Source of the DNA: Bacteroidales bacterium UBA4772
GTDB lineage: Bacteria; Bacteroidota; Bacteroidia; Bacteroidales; VadinHA17
Reading direction: 5' to 3'
DNA: 64,000 nt
NCBI GenBank assembly: GCA_002403305.1
Contig: DHHM01000006.1
Span: 11,971-75,970, forward strand
The notes beneath the pieces were generated by a model. The model saw nothing but the letters and a program-made list of their open reading frames with translations. It ran no database searches and was not told where the DNA came from. Below are positions 1-9,900 of the stretch, one piece after another (position 1 is the stretch's first letter; each line of letters opens with the position of its first letter). Both the position numbers and the translations under genes were made by a program.

Positions 1-67
1 ATATCGCATTGACTGCCATTGTTAAAACATTCAGGCAAAGCTACGAATGGAAAGGAAGAGAGGTAAA

Positions 68-817
68 ATGAAGGTAAGATTTTTTGCGGTGGCTCTTGCC
101 GCCATGCTGATTGCCCTGCCCCTTGCAGCGTCCGGTCAGGACTGCAGCAACTGTGACATATACAGGGGGTACATCACCGGTGACATGAAGTTGTGGGAGA
201 AGGGAATGAATGACCTGCAGCAGTCATACAACCGTCAACCTGATGCCTGTACTCTCTACAATCTGACGGAGGCCAGGTACGGTTATATAGGTTACCTCCC
301 CGGAACCGATGACAAGAGTGCAGCAAGGCCCCTGATAGATGCTTTTGAGAAGGATCTGGAGCTGCTGGCCACATACCCTGAGTACAGTGCTGAGACCGAG
401 GCTTTCAGGATCTCGCCGCTGGGCTTCCGCATGGGGCTTAACCCGGCACGGGCAATAACCCTGGGACCGAAGGCGCTGAAGCAGCTGGAGACGGCAATGG
501 AGAAAGGGGGCAACAGCGCCGCCGTATGGATAGAAAAGGCCAACAGCGAAGCACATATGCCTGCCTTTGCAGGAGGCTCAAAGGAAAAGGCCGCTGCCTC
601 ATTCAGGGAGGCATTGCGCCTATACGAGGCCGGTAGTGGCATGTCAGCCTGCAACTGGAAATACCTGAACACCATGGTGTTGCTCGGACAGCTGCTTGAG
701 AAGATGGATGACTGGCAGGGTGCCCGCGAGGCCTATCGCCGGGCTCTGAAGCGGGCGCCCGACTTTGAGTGGGTGCGTGATGAACTGTTGCCTGCAGTCG
801 AAAAGAAGATAAATTAA
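68..817 (+). CDS. Secreted TPR-like protein heading the carotenoid cluster
   Basis: The protein has a clear signal peptide (charged start, hydrophobic run, cleavage near ASGQ) and is otherwise helical. The last 60 residues fit a tetratricopeptide pair (GQLLEKMDDWQGAREAYRRA, then LKRAPDF), so a periplasmic protein-binding role is likely. I chose the ATG at 68 rather than the one at 47 because it sits directly before MKVRFF, the signal peptide start, behind a purine-rich stretch. The stop lies 17 bases before crtI, so it is probably the first cistron of the pigment operon. Its function is not known to me. It could be a scaffold for membrane-bound pigment enzymes or simply an unrelated co-transcribed gene. 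Confidence 0.7.
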   Translation: MKVRFFAVALAAMLIALPLAASGQDCSNCDIYRGYITGDMKLWEKGMNDLQQSYNRQPDACTLYNLTEARYGYIGYLPGTDDKSAARPLIDAFEKDLELLATYPEYSAETEAFRISPLGFRMGLNPARAITLGPKALKQLETAMEKGGNSAAVWIEKANSEAHMPAFAGGSKEKAAASFREALRLYEAGSGMSACNWKYLNTMVLLGQLLEKMDDWQGAREAYRRALKRAPDFEWVRDELLPAVEKKIN

Positions 818-834
818 TTTGTTTTGAGAAAGAT

Positions 835-2322
835 ATGTCCGGGAAAAAAGCACTTATAGTCGGCACTGGCCTGGGAGGACTGGCAACGGCACTGCGCCTC
901 AGCCGCCGCGGTTACGATGTCGAGATGGTGGAGATGTACAAGCAGGCAGGGGGGAGGCTGAATCAGCTCCGGTCTGAGGGGTTTACCTTCGACATGGCCC
1001 CCACTTTCTTCAGCATGAGCTATCACTTTGATGAATTTGTCAGGGATGCAGGCATTGAGATGCCGTTCAGGTTTGTAAAGATCGATCCGCTCTACAACGT
1101 AAATTTCCGTGGAAGCGACAGGCGGTTTATAATTTACCGCGACCTGGAGAAGCTTACCCGGCAGTTTGAGGATCTCGAGCCGGGTTTCCGGGAGCGGATG
1201 GAGCGGTTTCTTGATGCATCGGGGAAATTGTTTTTTGATATTGAGAAGGGAGTGCTGTCAAAAAACTTCAGGTCGCTGCCCGACTTCATAATTCAGATGA
1301 CAAAGCTGCCCCTGAAGCATCTGCCCCTGGTGTTGCGGTCGGTGTGGGGCGAGCTGAGCCGTCACTTCACCTCGTACGAGGTGCGTGTCATCTTCTCCCT
1401 TGTCTCCTTCTTCCTGGGTGCAACCCCCTTTGACACTCCGGCCGTCTATACCATTCTGAGCTACACCGAGATGGTGCATGACGGATACCACAATGTAGAG
1501 GGAGGCATGTACAGGATTGTGGAGGGACTGCTGAGAGAGGCTGACAAAGCAGGTATCAAAATACATTACAATGTCATGATCACGGACTTTGATGCTTCGG
1601 GCAAGCGTAACAGGGCCTTCATCGATGCTACGGGAAAACGGTGGGAGGCGGACATCTTCGTGGTGAACGCCGACGCTGCCATGTTCCGCGGCCGGGTCTT
1701 CCACCGCAGTGGATTCAGCGACGAGAGGCTCGACCGGATGCAGTGGACCCTCGCTCCCTTCACCATGTACCTGGGGGTGAAGGGGAGGGTGGGGAATATT
1801 CACCATCATAATTACTTTCTGGGTGAAAGGGACTATGAGCAGTACTCCAGGGGCATCTTCCGCAACAGGGTCTCGCTTGAAAAACCGTATTACTACGTGA
1901 ATGCAAATGCGATCTTCAACCCGGAGAGCGCTCCCGAAGGATGCGAGAACCTCTTTATCCTGGTTCCGGTGCCTGATCTCAGGTTCAAACCCGACTGGAG
2001 TGACAGGGAGCAGATTGCCGATGCCGTGATAAAGGATCTGTCACAGCGGACCGGACACAACATAGAGGCCAATCTGCTCACACGTGTCGTCCTGGACCCG
2101 GTGGCATGGCAGAATATGTTCGGACTCTACCGCGGAAGCGGTCTGGGACTAGGTCACAAGATGACGCAGGTGGGCGGTTTCCGGCCCTCGAACAGGGATG
2201 AGAGATATTCCAATGTTTGGTATACGGGTGCATCCACCGTCCCCGGTACCGGGTTGCCGATGGTGATGATCAGTTCAAAACTCACAGTACAGAGAATTGA
2301 CGATGAAATTGACTCTATATGA
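835..2322 (+). CDS. crtI: Phytoene desaturase, CrtI family
   Basis: FAD-dependent enzyme that introduces double bonds into phytoene, giving neurosporene or lycopene. The N-terminus has the dinucleotide-binding GxGxxG (Gly10, Gly12, Gly15) followed by an acidic strand end. The C-terminus has the family signature GASTVPGTGLP near residue 465. Length (495 residues) is normal for CrtI. The end overlaps crtB by about 20 bases, which implies translational coupling. A second CrtI-family gene lies two genes downstream. This copy is taken as the phytoene desaturase because of its PGTG signature and its direct coupling to phytoene synthase, but which copy does which step is inference. Confidence 0.88.
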   Translation: MSGKKALIVGTGLGGLATALRLSRRGYDVEMVEMYKQAGGRLNQLRSEGFTFDMAPTFFSMSYHFDEFVRDAGIEMPFRFVKIDPLYNVNFRGSDRRFIIYRDLEKLTRQFEDLEPGFRERMERFLDASGKLFFDIEKGVLSKNFRSLPDFIIQMTKLPLKHLPLVLRSVWGELSRHFTSYEVRVIFSLVSFFLGATPFDTPAVYTILSYTEMVHDGYHNVEGGMYRIVEGLLREADKAGIKIHYNVMITDFDASGKRNRAFIDATGKRWEADIFVVNADAAMFRGRVFHRSGFSDERLDRMQWTLAPFTMYLGVKGRVGNIHHHNYFLGERDYEQYSRGIFRNRVSLEKPYYYVNANAIFNPESAPEGCENLFILVPVPDLRFKPDWSDREQIADAVIKDLSQRTGHNIEANLLTRVVLDPVAWQNMFGLYRGSGLGLGHKMTQVGGFRPSNRDERYSNVWYTGASTVPGTGLPMVMISSKLTVQRIDDEIDSI

Positions 2323-3142
2323 TAAAATTGCCATCAGCTGCAGCAGCGTGGTCACCACGGGCTACAGCACCTCATTCTCGCTGAGCATAAAAATGCTTGC
2401 CGCCAGGCATCGCAAGGCCATCTATGCCATATATGGCTTCGTGCGCCTGGCAGATGAGATCGTCGATACCTTCTTCGGTCAGCCCCAGAAAGAGATGCTT
2501 GACAGGTTCCGGGCCGATACGGCCGAAGCCATAAACAGCCGCATCAGCTCCAATCCTGTGCTTCACAGCTTCCAGTGGGCAGTCAACACCTACAATATCG
2601 ACAAGGAATTTATCGAGGCATTTCTATACAGCATGGAGATGGACCTCAGCCTTAAAAACCATGATCAGCAGAGCTACAGTGAGTATATCTACGGCTCTGC
2701 GGAGGCGGTAGGGCTCATGTGCCTGCGGGTTTTCTGCCATGATGACCCGTCGCGGTTCGACAGGCTGAGGGAGCCTGCCCGACTGCTGGGATCGGCTTTT
2801 CAGAAGGTCAACTTTCTGAGGGACATAAAGAGTGACTGGACAGTGCGGGGGAGAGTCTATTTCCCGGGAGTGGACTTCAATAAATTCACTGTGGAAGAGA
2901 AACGGCAGATAGAGAAGGAGATAGAATCTGAGTTTGCCGGGGCACGGGAAGGTATCAGGGGGCTGGACCGTGGCAGCAGGAGAGGAGTTTTCCTGGCATA
3001 TTCCTATTATCTTGCCCTCTATGCAAAGATTAAAAAGGCCAGCGCTGACTCCGTTGCCGGGAAGAGGTACCGGATTTCGAACGGCAGGAAGATGCTTCTT
3101 CTTCTGAAGGCACTCTTTTATGACATGGCAGGACTAATTTGA
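2303..3142 (+). CDS. crtB: Phytoene synthase
   Basis: Condenses two geranylgeranyl diphosphates to phytoene, the first committed carotenoid step. It is a trans-isoprenyl (squalene/phytoene synthase) family protein of 279 residues, about normal length. Both Mg-diphosphate aspartate motifs are visible: Asp51-Asp55 (LADEIVD) and Asp174-Asp178 (NFLRDIKSD). The ATG at 2303 gives the usual N-terminus; a TTG six bases earlier is possible. The gene is nested between two desaturases with overlaps or very short gaps, the classic crtI-crtB arrangement of Bacteroidota. Confidence 0.92.
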   Translation: MKLTLYDKIAISCSSVVTTGYSTSFSLSIKMLAARHRKAIYAIYGFVRLADEIVDTFFGQPQKEMLDRFRADTAEAINSRISSNPVLHSFQWAVNTYNIDKEFIEAFLYSMEMDLSLKNHDQQSYSEYIYGSAEAVGLMCLRVFCHDDPSRFDRLREPARLLGSAFQKVNFLRDIKSDWTVRGRVYFPGVDFNKFTVEEKRQIEKEIESEFAGAREGIRGLDRGSRRGVFLAYSYYLALYAKIKKASADSVAGKRYRISNGRKMLLLLKALFYDMAGLI

Positions 3143-3153
3143 AAGAGAGAATT

Positions 3154-4626
3154 ATGAAAAGCAAGGCAGCGGTAATTGGGGCGGGTATAGGTGGATTGGC
3201 CTCGGCCATAAGACTGTCACTGAAGGGGTATGAGACACATCTCTTCGAGAAGAATGAAGTGGTCGGTGGTAAGATAGGAGAGATTCATCTCTCCGGATGC
3301 CGCTTTGATACTGGTCCTTCTCTTTTTACCCTCCCATCCCTGGTGGATGAGCTCTTCACGATGGCCGGGGAAGATCCGCGAGATCACTTCAGCTATCTCT
3401 CCCTGCCTTCATCGTGCAGGTATTTCTGGGACGACGGGACGAAGATGGATGCCTGGACCGACAGGGAGCGCTTCGCCGACGAGGCTGAGCGTATAACGGG
3501 CGAACCAGGGGAAAAGGTGATCGCATTCCTTGATGAGTGTGCTGAACTATACGACCTGACTTCAGGGATATTCATATTTTCACCTTTCTATCAGCTTGAT
3601 AACTTCCGCAAGCCGGAGTCGCTCAACGTGGCGCGCAACTTCAGGAAGCTGAATGCCTTTTCGACCATGCACCAGGTTATCAGAAAGTGGTTCGCCAGCG
3701 AAAAGCTGATACAGCTGTTTGACCGGTACGCCACCTATAACGGCTCCAGCCCTTACCGGGCACCGGGCACGCTGAATGTGATAGCCCACCTCGAGCATAA
3801 CACAGGTGCCTTTTTTCCCGAGAAGGGCATGAGGGATATTGTTGAGGTCCTGACACAACTGGCCGGCAGGTGCCGGGTGACGATACATACAGCCACTCCG
3901 GTGCTGTCGGTGATTAAGGAGGGCAACATAGTCACCGGTGTCAGGACTGCTGAGGGCATCATGAACGCGCATGTGGTTGTCTCCGACTCGGATGTGATAC
4001 CCTTCTACAGGAACCTGATGCAGGAAGAGCGTCCCGCACGAAAGCAGGAGAGACAGGAACGCAGCACCTCGGCGTTGATATTCTACTGGGCAATGAAGCA
4101 GCGATACGAGGAGCTGGATCTTCACAATATCTTCTTCTCCTCCGATTACCCTGCGGAGTTCAGGGCTCTCGGCAGGGGAGAGGTGACCGATGACCCGACG
4201 GTCTATCTCTTCGCCTCTTCGAGGGTCGTTGCCTCTGATGCCCCTAAGGACAGGGACAACTGGTTTGTGATGATCAATGTGCCCTATGACAGCGGTCAGG
4301 ACTGGGGGGCGGTGGTTGAGCGATCGAGGAGGAACATTATAAATAAGGTAAGCAGAAGACTTGGAAAAGATATTGCGGAGGAGATTGCGGAGGAGGCGAT
4401 CCTTGACCCGCCGCTGATAGAGAAGCTTACAGTCTCCCACCGCGGCGCACTTTACGGAAGCAGTTCCAACAGTCGTTTCGCCGCTTTCAGGCGTCATCCC
4501 AACGTTAAAAACAGGTATGGCAATCTGTGGTTCGTTGGCGGGTCGGTGCACCCTGGGGGAGGCATACCTCTATGCCTTGCCTCGGCGAAGATAGCATGTG
4601 ACATGATACCTCCGGCCGAAGGATGA
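3154..4626 (+). CDS. crtD: Second CrtI-family desaturase, CrtD-like
   Basis: FAD-dependent carotenoid desaturase with the N-terminal GAGIGG motif (Gly9, Gly11, Gly14) and a C-terminal GGSVHPGGGIP signature, which differs from the upstream copy. The GGG signature and its place next to a CruF-like hydratase suggest a 1-hydroxycarotenoid 3,4-desaturase (CrtD) rather than a second phytoene desaturase. The ATG at 3154 is preferred over an in-frame TTG at 3139 because it sits after GAAAGAGAG and gives the usual short N-terminus. Substrate assignment is inference from context. Confidence 0.78.
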   Translation: MKSKAAVIGAGIGGLASAIRLSLKGYETHLFEKNEVVGGKIGEIHLSGCRFDTGPSLFTLPSLVDELFTMAGEDPRDHFSYLSLPSSCRYFWDDGTKMDAWTDRERFADEAERITGEPGEKVIAFLDECAELYDLTSGIFIFSPFYQLDNFRKPESLNVARNFRKLNAFSTMHQVIRKWFASEKLIQLFDRYATYNGSSPYRAPGTLNVIAHLEHNTGAFFPEKGMRDIVEVLTQLAGRCRVTIHTATPVLSVIKEGNIVTGVRTAEGIMNAHVVVSDSDVIPFYRNLMQEERPARKQERQERSTSALIFYWAMKQRYEELDLHNIFFSSDYPAEFRALGRGEVTDDPTVYLFASSRVVASDAPKDRDNWFVMINVPYDSGQDWGAVVERSRRNIINKVSRRLGKDIAEEIAEEAILDPPLIEKLTVSHRGALYGSSSNSRFAAFRRHPNVKNRYGNLWFVGGSVHPGGGIPLCLASAKIACDMIPPAEG

Positions 4627-5495
4627 GACCGGGTCGCCATATGGAGAAGTCGACCGAGATCCTTCTCTGGGTCTACGGGGTGGGACTGGCCGGAATGCTG
4701 CTGCCCTTCTCGCGTGAGCTCTTTATTACCATCACTCCTCTCAACCTTCTTTTTGCCGCCCTGTTTCTCTTTTACGGGAGATGGCCCTCGCCCAGGGTGC
4801 TCATCACAGGACTGGCTGTTTTCGCTGCCTCCTTTCTGGTTGAAGCCGTTGGGGTAAATACCGGGAAAATTTTCGGATCATACAGCTATGGCAGTGCGCT
4901 GGGACCCAAGCTGTGGAATACTCCTGTCATCATAGGTCTCAACTGGTTTGTGCTGATCTATTGTACCAATGTGATCAGCAGGCAGTTGTGGGATCTGATG
5001 CCGGATAAATTGATCCATGGCCGAAAAGCAGCAGTGCAGCGGGGTTCTGCCGTGCGCCGTGATGATGCACTGCAGCCGGGTTCTGCCGCCAGCCGGGAGG
5101 ATCTCCTGCCGCCGGGCTCTGCCACGAGCCACGATGATTCGCCGCTGCCTCGTACTGCCGCCAGCCGGGATGATGCACAGCAGGCAGTATCTGAAGCAAG
5201 CCCCCATTTTGCATGGAAGTCGGCATTTATCATCATCACCGGGTCGTTGCTGATGGTGCTTTACGACCTCTTCCTGGAGCCGGCAGCCATACGTCTTGAC
5301 ATGTGGTCATGGGAGGGAGGGATCATACCTCTGCGCAACTATGCGGGCTGGTTTCTCTTCTCAGCACTTTTTCATTCGGTTGTCAGGCTGGCCGGGGAGG
5401 AGAGGATCAACAGCAGAGCACTTCCGCTGTTTGCAGTGCAGATGGCTTTCTTTGCAGTGACAGATATCTTCTACCTGCTTTCGGAGTGGTTCTGA
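4623..5495 (+). CDS. CruF-like carotenoid hydratase (DUF422 membrane protein)
   Basis: Polytopic membrane protein of the CruF/DUF422 family, which hydrates the psi end of acyclic carotenoids to make 1-hydroxy groups. Family features include the EAVGVNTGKIFGSYSY and GLNWFVLIYC segments and the late RNYAGW motif. The ATG overlaps the crtD stop (ATGA); an alternative ATG at 4641 is also plausible. Residues about 140-187 form a low-complexity insertion of four imperfect 12-residue repeats (GSAASREDLLPP type) encoded by a 36-bp minisatellite, in a loop between membrane segments. The 3' end overlaps the convergent regulator gene by 25 bases. Confidence 0.78.
   Translation: MRPGRHMEKSTEILLWVYGVGLAGMLLPFSRELFITITPLNLLFAALFLFYGRWPSPRVLITGLAVFAASFLVEAVGVNTGKIFGSYSYGSALGPKLWNTPVIIGLNWFVLIYCTNVISRQLWDLMPDKLIHGRKAAVQRGSAVRRDDALQPGSAASREDLLPPGSATSHDDSPLPRTAASRDDAQQAVSEASPHFAWKSAFIIITGSLLMVLYDLFLEPAAIRLDMWSWEGGIIPLRNYAGWFLFSALFHSVVRLAGEERINSRALPLFAVQMAFFAVTDIFYLLSEWF
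5041..5184 (+). repeat. 36-bp in-frame minisatellite, four copies
   Basis: Four imperfect direct copies start at 5041, 5077, 5113 and 5149, each beginning with a GGTTCTGCC-like sequence and encoding 12 residues (GSAVRRDDALQP, GSAASREDLLPP, GSATSHDDSPLP, RTAASRDDAQQA). The period keeps the reading frame of the CruF-like gene. Copy divergence suggests it is not very recent. Confidence 0.85.
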
Positions 5496-6205
5496 TTGTT
5501 GGCAAGAATCCTGACGAAGTGGTTCTCGAGATGCAGGCGCATTCCCTCACGGAACTTGTCGGGGGTTCCCTGCTTCAGGAGTGCGACGAGTTCCTTGTGT
5601 GAGGTATATTTTTTTCTTTTGCCCTTAACGTTCAGCAGACCGATATTGTACACATGCTGGAAGGCAGGCAGCAGCAGGTTCTGAAAATCTTCGAGGGTGT
5701 CGTTGCCGGTCATACGGTAAAGCTTACCGTGAAACCGGATCTCATGATCGACGTCAAAGAGTATATCATCGGAGTGGTCGGGTTCTTTCTCCACAATCTC
5801 TTCCAGCTCCCTGATATCGCTGTCTGTCTTCCTGGCGAAGATAAAGTCGGCCATTCCCACCTCCAGTGCGAGCCGCATCTCAAAGACATCCATCAGGGTC
5901 TTGTTGTCGAGGATTCGCGGAATTAGTGATTTGCCTAAAACGGCGGAGAGATCCGGACTCTTGATGATGGTTCCCTTGTGCTTCCTGGATTCAATCAGCC
6001 CCATAGTCTTGAGCCTGTTTAACGACTCTCTTATTACCGTCCGGCTGACACCCATTATTGATGCCAGCTCGGTCTCCTTGGGTATTGAATCACCCGGCTT
6101 CAGCTCCTTGTAAAGAAAGACCTCTATAAGGCGTATCTCCACCTTGTCTACCAGACTGCTGGTGTCTATTGCCTTCAACTCAAGTCTTAAATCCTGATTA
6201 TCCAT
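5471..6205 (-). CDS. GntR-family regulator with FCD domain, probable sialic acid regulator
   Basis: Residues about 18-81 form the GntR winged helix (PGDSIPKETELASIMGVSRT), followed by a helical FCD ligand-binding domain (about 95-225) with metal-site histidines (HEIRFH, HKELVALL). Length (244) is normal for FadR-subfamily proteins. It is transcribed away from the susC-nan genes, and the 154-base divergent gap holds a good dyad. The natural reading is a local repressor that senses sialic acid or an amino sugar, like NanR in other bacteria. The ligand is inferred only from the neighbours. Confidence 0.82.
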   Translation of the reverse strand: MDNQDLRLELKAIDTSSLVDKVEIRLIEVFLYKELKPGDSIPKETELASIMGVSRTVIRESLNRLKTMGLIESRKHKGTIIKSPDLSAVLGKSLIPRILDNKTLMDVFEMRLALEVGMADFIFARKTDSDIRELEEIVEKEPDHSDDILFDVDHEIRFHGKLYRMTGNDTLEDFQNLLLPAFQHVYNIGLLNVKGKRKKYTSHKELVALLKQGTPDKFREGMRLHLENHFVRILANNQNHSESR

Positions 6206-6300
6206 TATTTATCGCCACCAAAAAAAAGTTATACAAAAAAAGCAAAAAAATCAGATTTTTCTTGCATGTAAAAATAAATAATTATTCTTTTGCATTGCAT

Positions 6301-6313
6301 TATGTCATACATA
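6301..6313. promoter_or_regulatory. Candidate operator of the divergent GntR regulator
   Basis: TATGTCATACATA is a dyad with 5-bp arms (TATGT/ACATA) around a 3-base centre, 47 bases before the susC-like start codon and between the divergent genes. FCD-GntR proteins usually bind short dyads like this. Binding is inferred. Confidence 0.4.
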
Positions 6314-6359
6314 AATATATAATACATTTAATAATAACCTTAAAATCAATCCCAACCCA

Positions 6360-9211
6360 ATGAAAAAAGAAGTTACTTTTTGGCCGAGGATATTGATGCT
6401 GCTGTTCACTTTGCTGGTGACCGGCAGTGCCATTATGGCCCAGAAAACAATCAGGGGCACGGTGACGGATGCCGCGGACGGACTGCCGTTACCTGCTGTA
6501 AGCGTTATTGTCAGGGGAACGACAATCGGAACCGCCACCCTGGCTGACGGCTCCTTCAGTCTCAGCGTTCCTGAAGGTTCAAACCAGCTTGAGATTTCAA
6601 TGGTAGGATACGTGAGTCAGACGGTTGCTATCGGAAATCAGGATGTCATTGACATTGTCCTGGCGCAGGAGACCACCATCCTTGATGAGATAGTGGTCAC
6701 GGGTTACAGCACACAGTCGCGTGCCGAGATGACCACTTCGATCTCCAAGCTTGACACAAGGGTGCTTGAGAACGCCCCGCGCTCCAACGTAGCCACCGCT
6801 CTTCAGGGTACTATTGCAGGACTGAAGGTGACGCAGACCAGTGGCCAGCCGGGCACAACCCCGAGCCTGGTGGTTCGTGGTGGCACAAGCTTTGACGGTA
6901 CCGGCTCGCCTCTCATACTGGTTGACGGAGTGCCCAGTACGTTTTACGCACTCAACTCCGACGACATTGAATCCACAGAGGTTCTGAAAGATGCAGCCTC
7001 AACGGCCATCTACGGTGCCAGGGCTGCCAACGGCGTCATTCTTGTCACAACGCGCAAGGGTAAGGCGGGAAAGTCAAACATCACCCTCAGGTCGAAGTTC
7101 ACCTTCAACCAGCGCCGCGCAGACCCGATGGAGTACCTGGGTGCTGCCGACTACGTGAAATTTAACAGGCTGGCGGTCAAAGCCGCACAGGATGTGATGG
7201 GATATGCATGGCTGAACCAGTTCCTGACGGGCAACCATGCCGCCGCAACTGGCAACAACACCACAAACTCGATCTATACTACCATGGTGCTCTCGTCTGA
7301 CAATCAGTACCTTCTCGATTACCCCGGATGGCAGACCATGGAGGATCCCGTTAATCCCGGAACCACCCTCATATTCATGGAGAACAAGATGAATGAACTG
7401 TTCTACCAGAACAGCAGCTCGCAGGACTATACCCTCTCATTTGACGGAGGAAACGACAAAGGTACCTACTACCTCGGCCTCGGTTTCATGGATGACAACG
7501 GGCTGGTTCTGAATTCGGCATTCAAGAGGATCTCCGGCACCTTCAACGCATCATACAATCTCACTGATGCTCTGAAGGTATCTTCCAACATATTCTATGC
7601 ACACTCCAACAGGAACCTTCCCTACGACAGTGACTATAACCTGTTCCAGAGGACGGCCGGACTTGCGCCTACGTCGCGAATCTACAACAACAATCCTGAC
7701 GGTAGCCTCTCCAATGAATACCAGCCGGGCACATACCTTGGGTTTGGTAACCCGCTCTATTATTATGACAAGTTTATACGCTACAACCTTGAGCAACGTC
7801 TTTCGGGTTCCGTGCAGCTCGACTATACATTTCTGAATGACTTTACATTCACCCTTCGAGGCAGCCACTTCTCGGAAACAACAAGTATGACTTTTTCCCG
7901 GGCATCTCCCTCGGTTGGAATGCCCACAACGAGGATTTCTTCAAGGACTCCGGCATCAGCGCTTATGTAAACAAACTGAAGCCGAGAGTCAGTTACGGTG
8001 TTAACGGTAACATTGACATCCTCAGTAACTTTGGTGTGTTTGGCAGTTACGGGGCTACCTCGGTTTACAACGGATATTCCGGCTATGTAAACAACGGTCT
8101 TCCGCTGCTTGACCTCAAATGGGAGCGTTCAACCACCCTCAACCTAGGACTTGACATGGGACTTTTCGGAAACAGGGTAACAGTTATTGCCGATTACTTT
8201 ATAAGGGATGTCAAGGACAAGCTGGCAGGACTTACGCTGCCTCTCTGGACAGGCTTCTCGTCGATAACGACCAACAACGGTACTCTTCAGAACAGGGGGC
8301 TTGAGTTGCAGGTTAACGGTGATGTTCTGAAGACATCTGATTTCAACTGGAATCCGGGTCTCACCTTTTACAGGGTTAGGAACTATGCAAAGTCACTTCC
8401 TGAAAACGGTGTCGAGAAGAACAGACAGGGCGGTACCGAGATCTTTGATCCCGAAACCGGAGGAACCATATATGTTGGTGGACTACAGGAGGGGGAAAGA
8501 GTCGGTTACGACGTGATCACTGCCTACATTTTTGAAGGTGTTTATCAAACCCAGGCAGATATTGACGCGCATGCCGGAAGGATAGTCGAGTTTGCACAGG
8601 ATAAGGATACCCGTTTCCTTGGCGATGCAATCTGGAAAGATGTCAACGGTGACAATGTTATCAACTATCTCGACAGGGAGGTGATCGGCAGAAGAACACC
8701 GGATTTTGTCGGAGGACTTACCTCTGCAATGAGCTGGAAGGGGCTCAGCCTGTTCGTGAAGACCGACTTTACAGTAGGGCACATGATCATTAACGGACGC
8801 CGCGTGAAGGGTATAGCCCAGACGCAGGGTAACCAGAACGGCCCTCTGGAGATCAGGGATACCTGGACGACTGAGAATCCGACATCCAATATTCCTATCT
8901 TCACTCTTGTCGACAGGCAGAAGAACCACCTTGCCGGCGGAGGTGACCAGGGCTCCATGACAAGCAGCAGCTCCAGGATGTGGGAGAAGGGCGACTTCCT
9001 TGCACTGCGCGAGGTCACCCTCAGCTATGATCTCAAAGGGGCAGATGTCAACAACCTCTTCAAGGACCTCAGGCTCTATGTTACCGGCTCCAACCTGGCC
9101 TACTTCAATAAATTCTCAGGAAGCTCACCCGAAGAGTCAGGAGACGGTATCGACTACGGAAGATTCCCGCTGCCCAGGACCTACACTCTTGGCTTAAGCG
9201 TTACTTTCTAA
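6360..9211 (+). pseudogene. SusC-family TonB-dependent outer membrane receptor, disrupted
   Basis: The first frame (6360-7970) gives a signal peptide ending near IMAQ, a carboxypeptidase-regulatory-like domain (about 30-110), the SusC linker DEIVVTGY, a plug domain and the first half of the beta-barrel. Near 7870 the coherent reading jumps to another frame (LGNNKYDFFPGISLGW and onward), which runs open to 9211 with an open-only part from 8036 and ends in a normal aromatic barrel terminus (YTLGLSVTF). The two halves total about 950 residues and the KYDFFPG motif comes about 100 residues earlier than usual, so there is probably an internal deletion plus a frameshift. The gene would have imported sialylated oligosaccharides with the SusD partner. 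Either it is a decayed gene or the assembly is wrong. Confidence 0.8.
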
Positions 9212-9230
9212 TATATAAATACTGCAAACA

Positions 9231-9791
9231 ATGAAAAAACTGATAATATTACTTCTGGGCATCGCAATCCTGAACTCATGCGAGCTCGATATGCAGCCTG
9301 AAAGCCAGCTTACTTTCAATGGCTTCCGGGAAAGTGAAGAGGCTGTCAGGGCGGCACACACCGGCATAATGGCCGCCTACAGAGGCTCTGCCTACACCTT
9401 CTTCCAGGTGGGTGAACTGCGCTCCGATGTATGGGGCGGCAACACGATTGAGTCGCCTTACGGGATAGACCTGATAGAGAACAACATAAGCACCTCTATA
9501 GTTCCCTTCTCAAACTGGTCCAACTTCTACGGGCTGCTCCATTATGTGAATGACTTCATCAAGAACGCTCCCAACGTCACCTTTAAAAAGGAGTCTGACC
9601 TCAATCATCTCATGGGTCAGGTATACGGTATCCGTGCACACATTTACCATACCATGGTAAGGGCAGGAGGCACATATGTCTTTGATGAGATTGCCACACT
9701 CGATCCTTCAGAAGCATACAAGATCTATTACTCCATCTCCCAGAGCATGCTGGCAAATGACTCTGAGCTGGTACAGACGGAGGGTTACTAA
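9231..9791 (+). pseudogene. SusD/RagB-like surface lipoprotein with large internal deletion
   Basis: The 186-residue product starts as a SusD family lipoprotein: MKKLIILLLGIAILNSC with lipid-anchor Cys17, then MQPESQL, and TPR-type helices up to GQVYGIRAHIYHTMVR. It then runs straight into the typical SusD C-terminus (FDEIATLDP, IYYSISQSMLAND, VQTEGY). SusD proteins are usually 500-600 residues, so roughly 300-400 are missing, with an in-frame junction near 9660-9670. The glycan-binding face is largely in the missing part. It follows susC by 19 bases. A misassembly is possible because the genes on both sides show the same kind of damage. Confidence 0.85.
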
Positions 9792-9900
9792 TGTTTTTTG
9801 ACATGGGGGTTTAGGGTGACAGGTATTTATCCCGGCCGTAAGTGGCCGGGATAATACCTGTTTTGTATTTTTATTGCATGGTTTTCTAAAAAATGCGCCA

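Noticed and set aside
3580..4551. Long open frame (323 codons) on the minus strand inside the CrtD-like gene
   Set aside because: It is antisense to a clear desaturase, has no family resemblance and its composition mirrors the codon bias of the gene beneath it.
7860..8040. Programmed frameshift in the SusC-like gene
   Set aside because: No slippery run or stimulator is visible, SusC genes are not known to use frameshifting, and the adjacent susD is also shortened; deletion or misassembly fits better.
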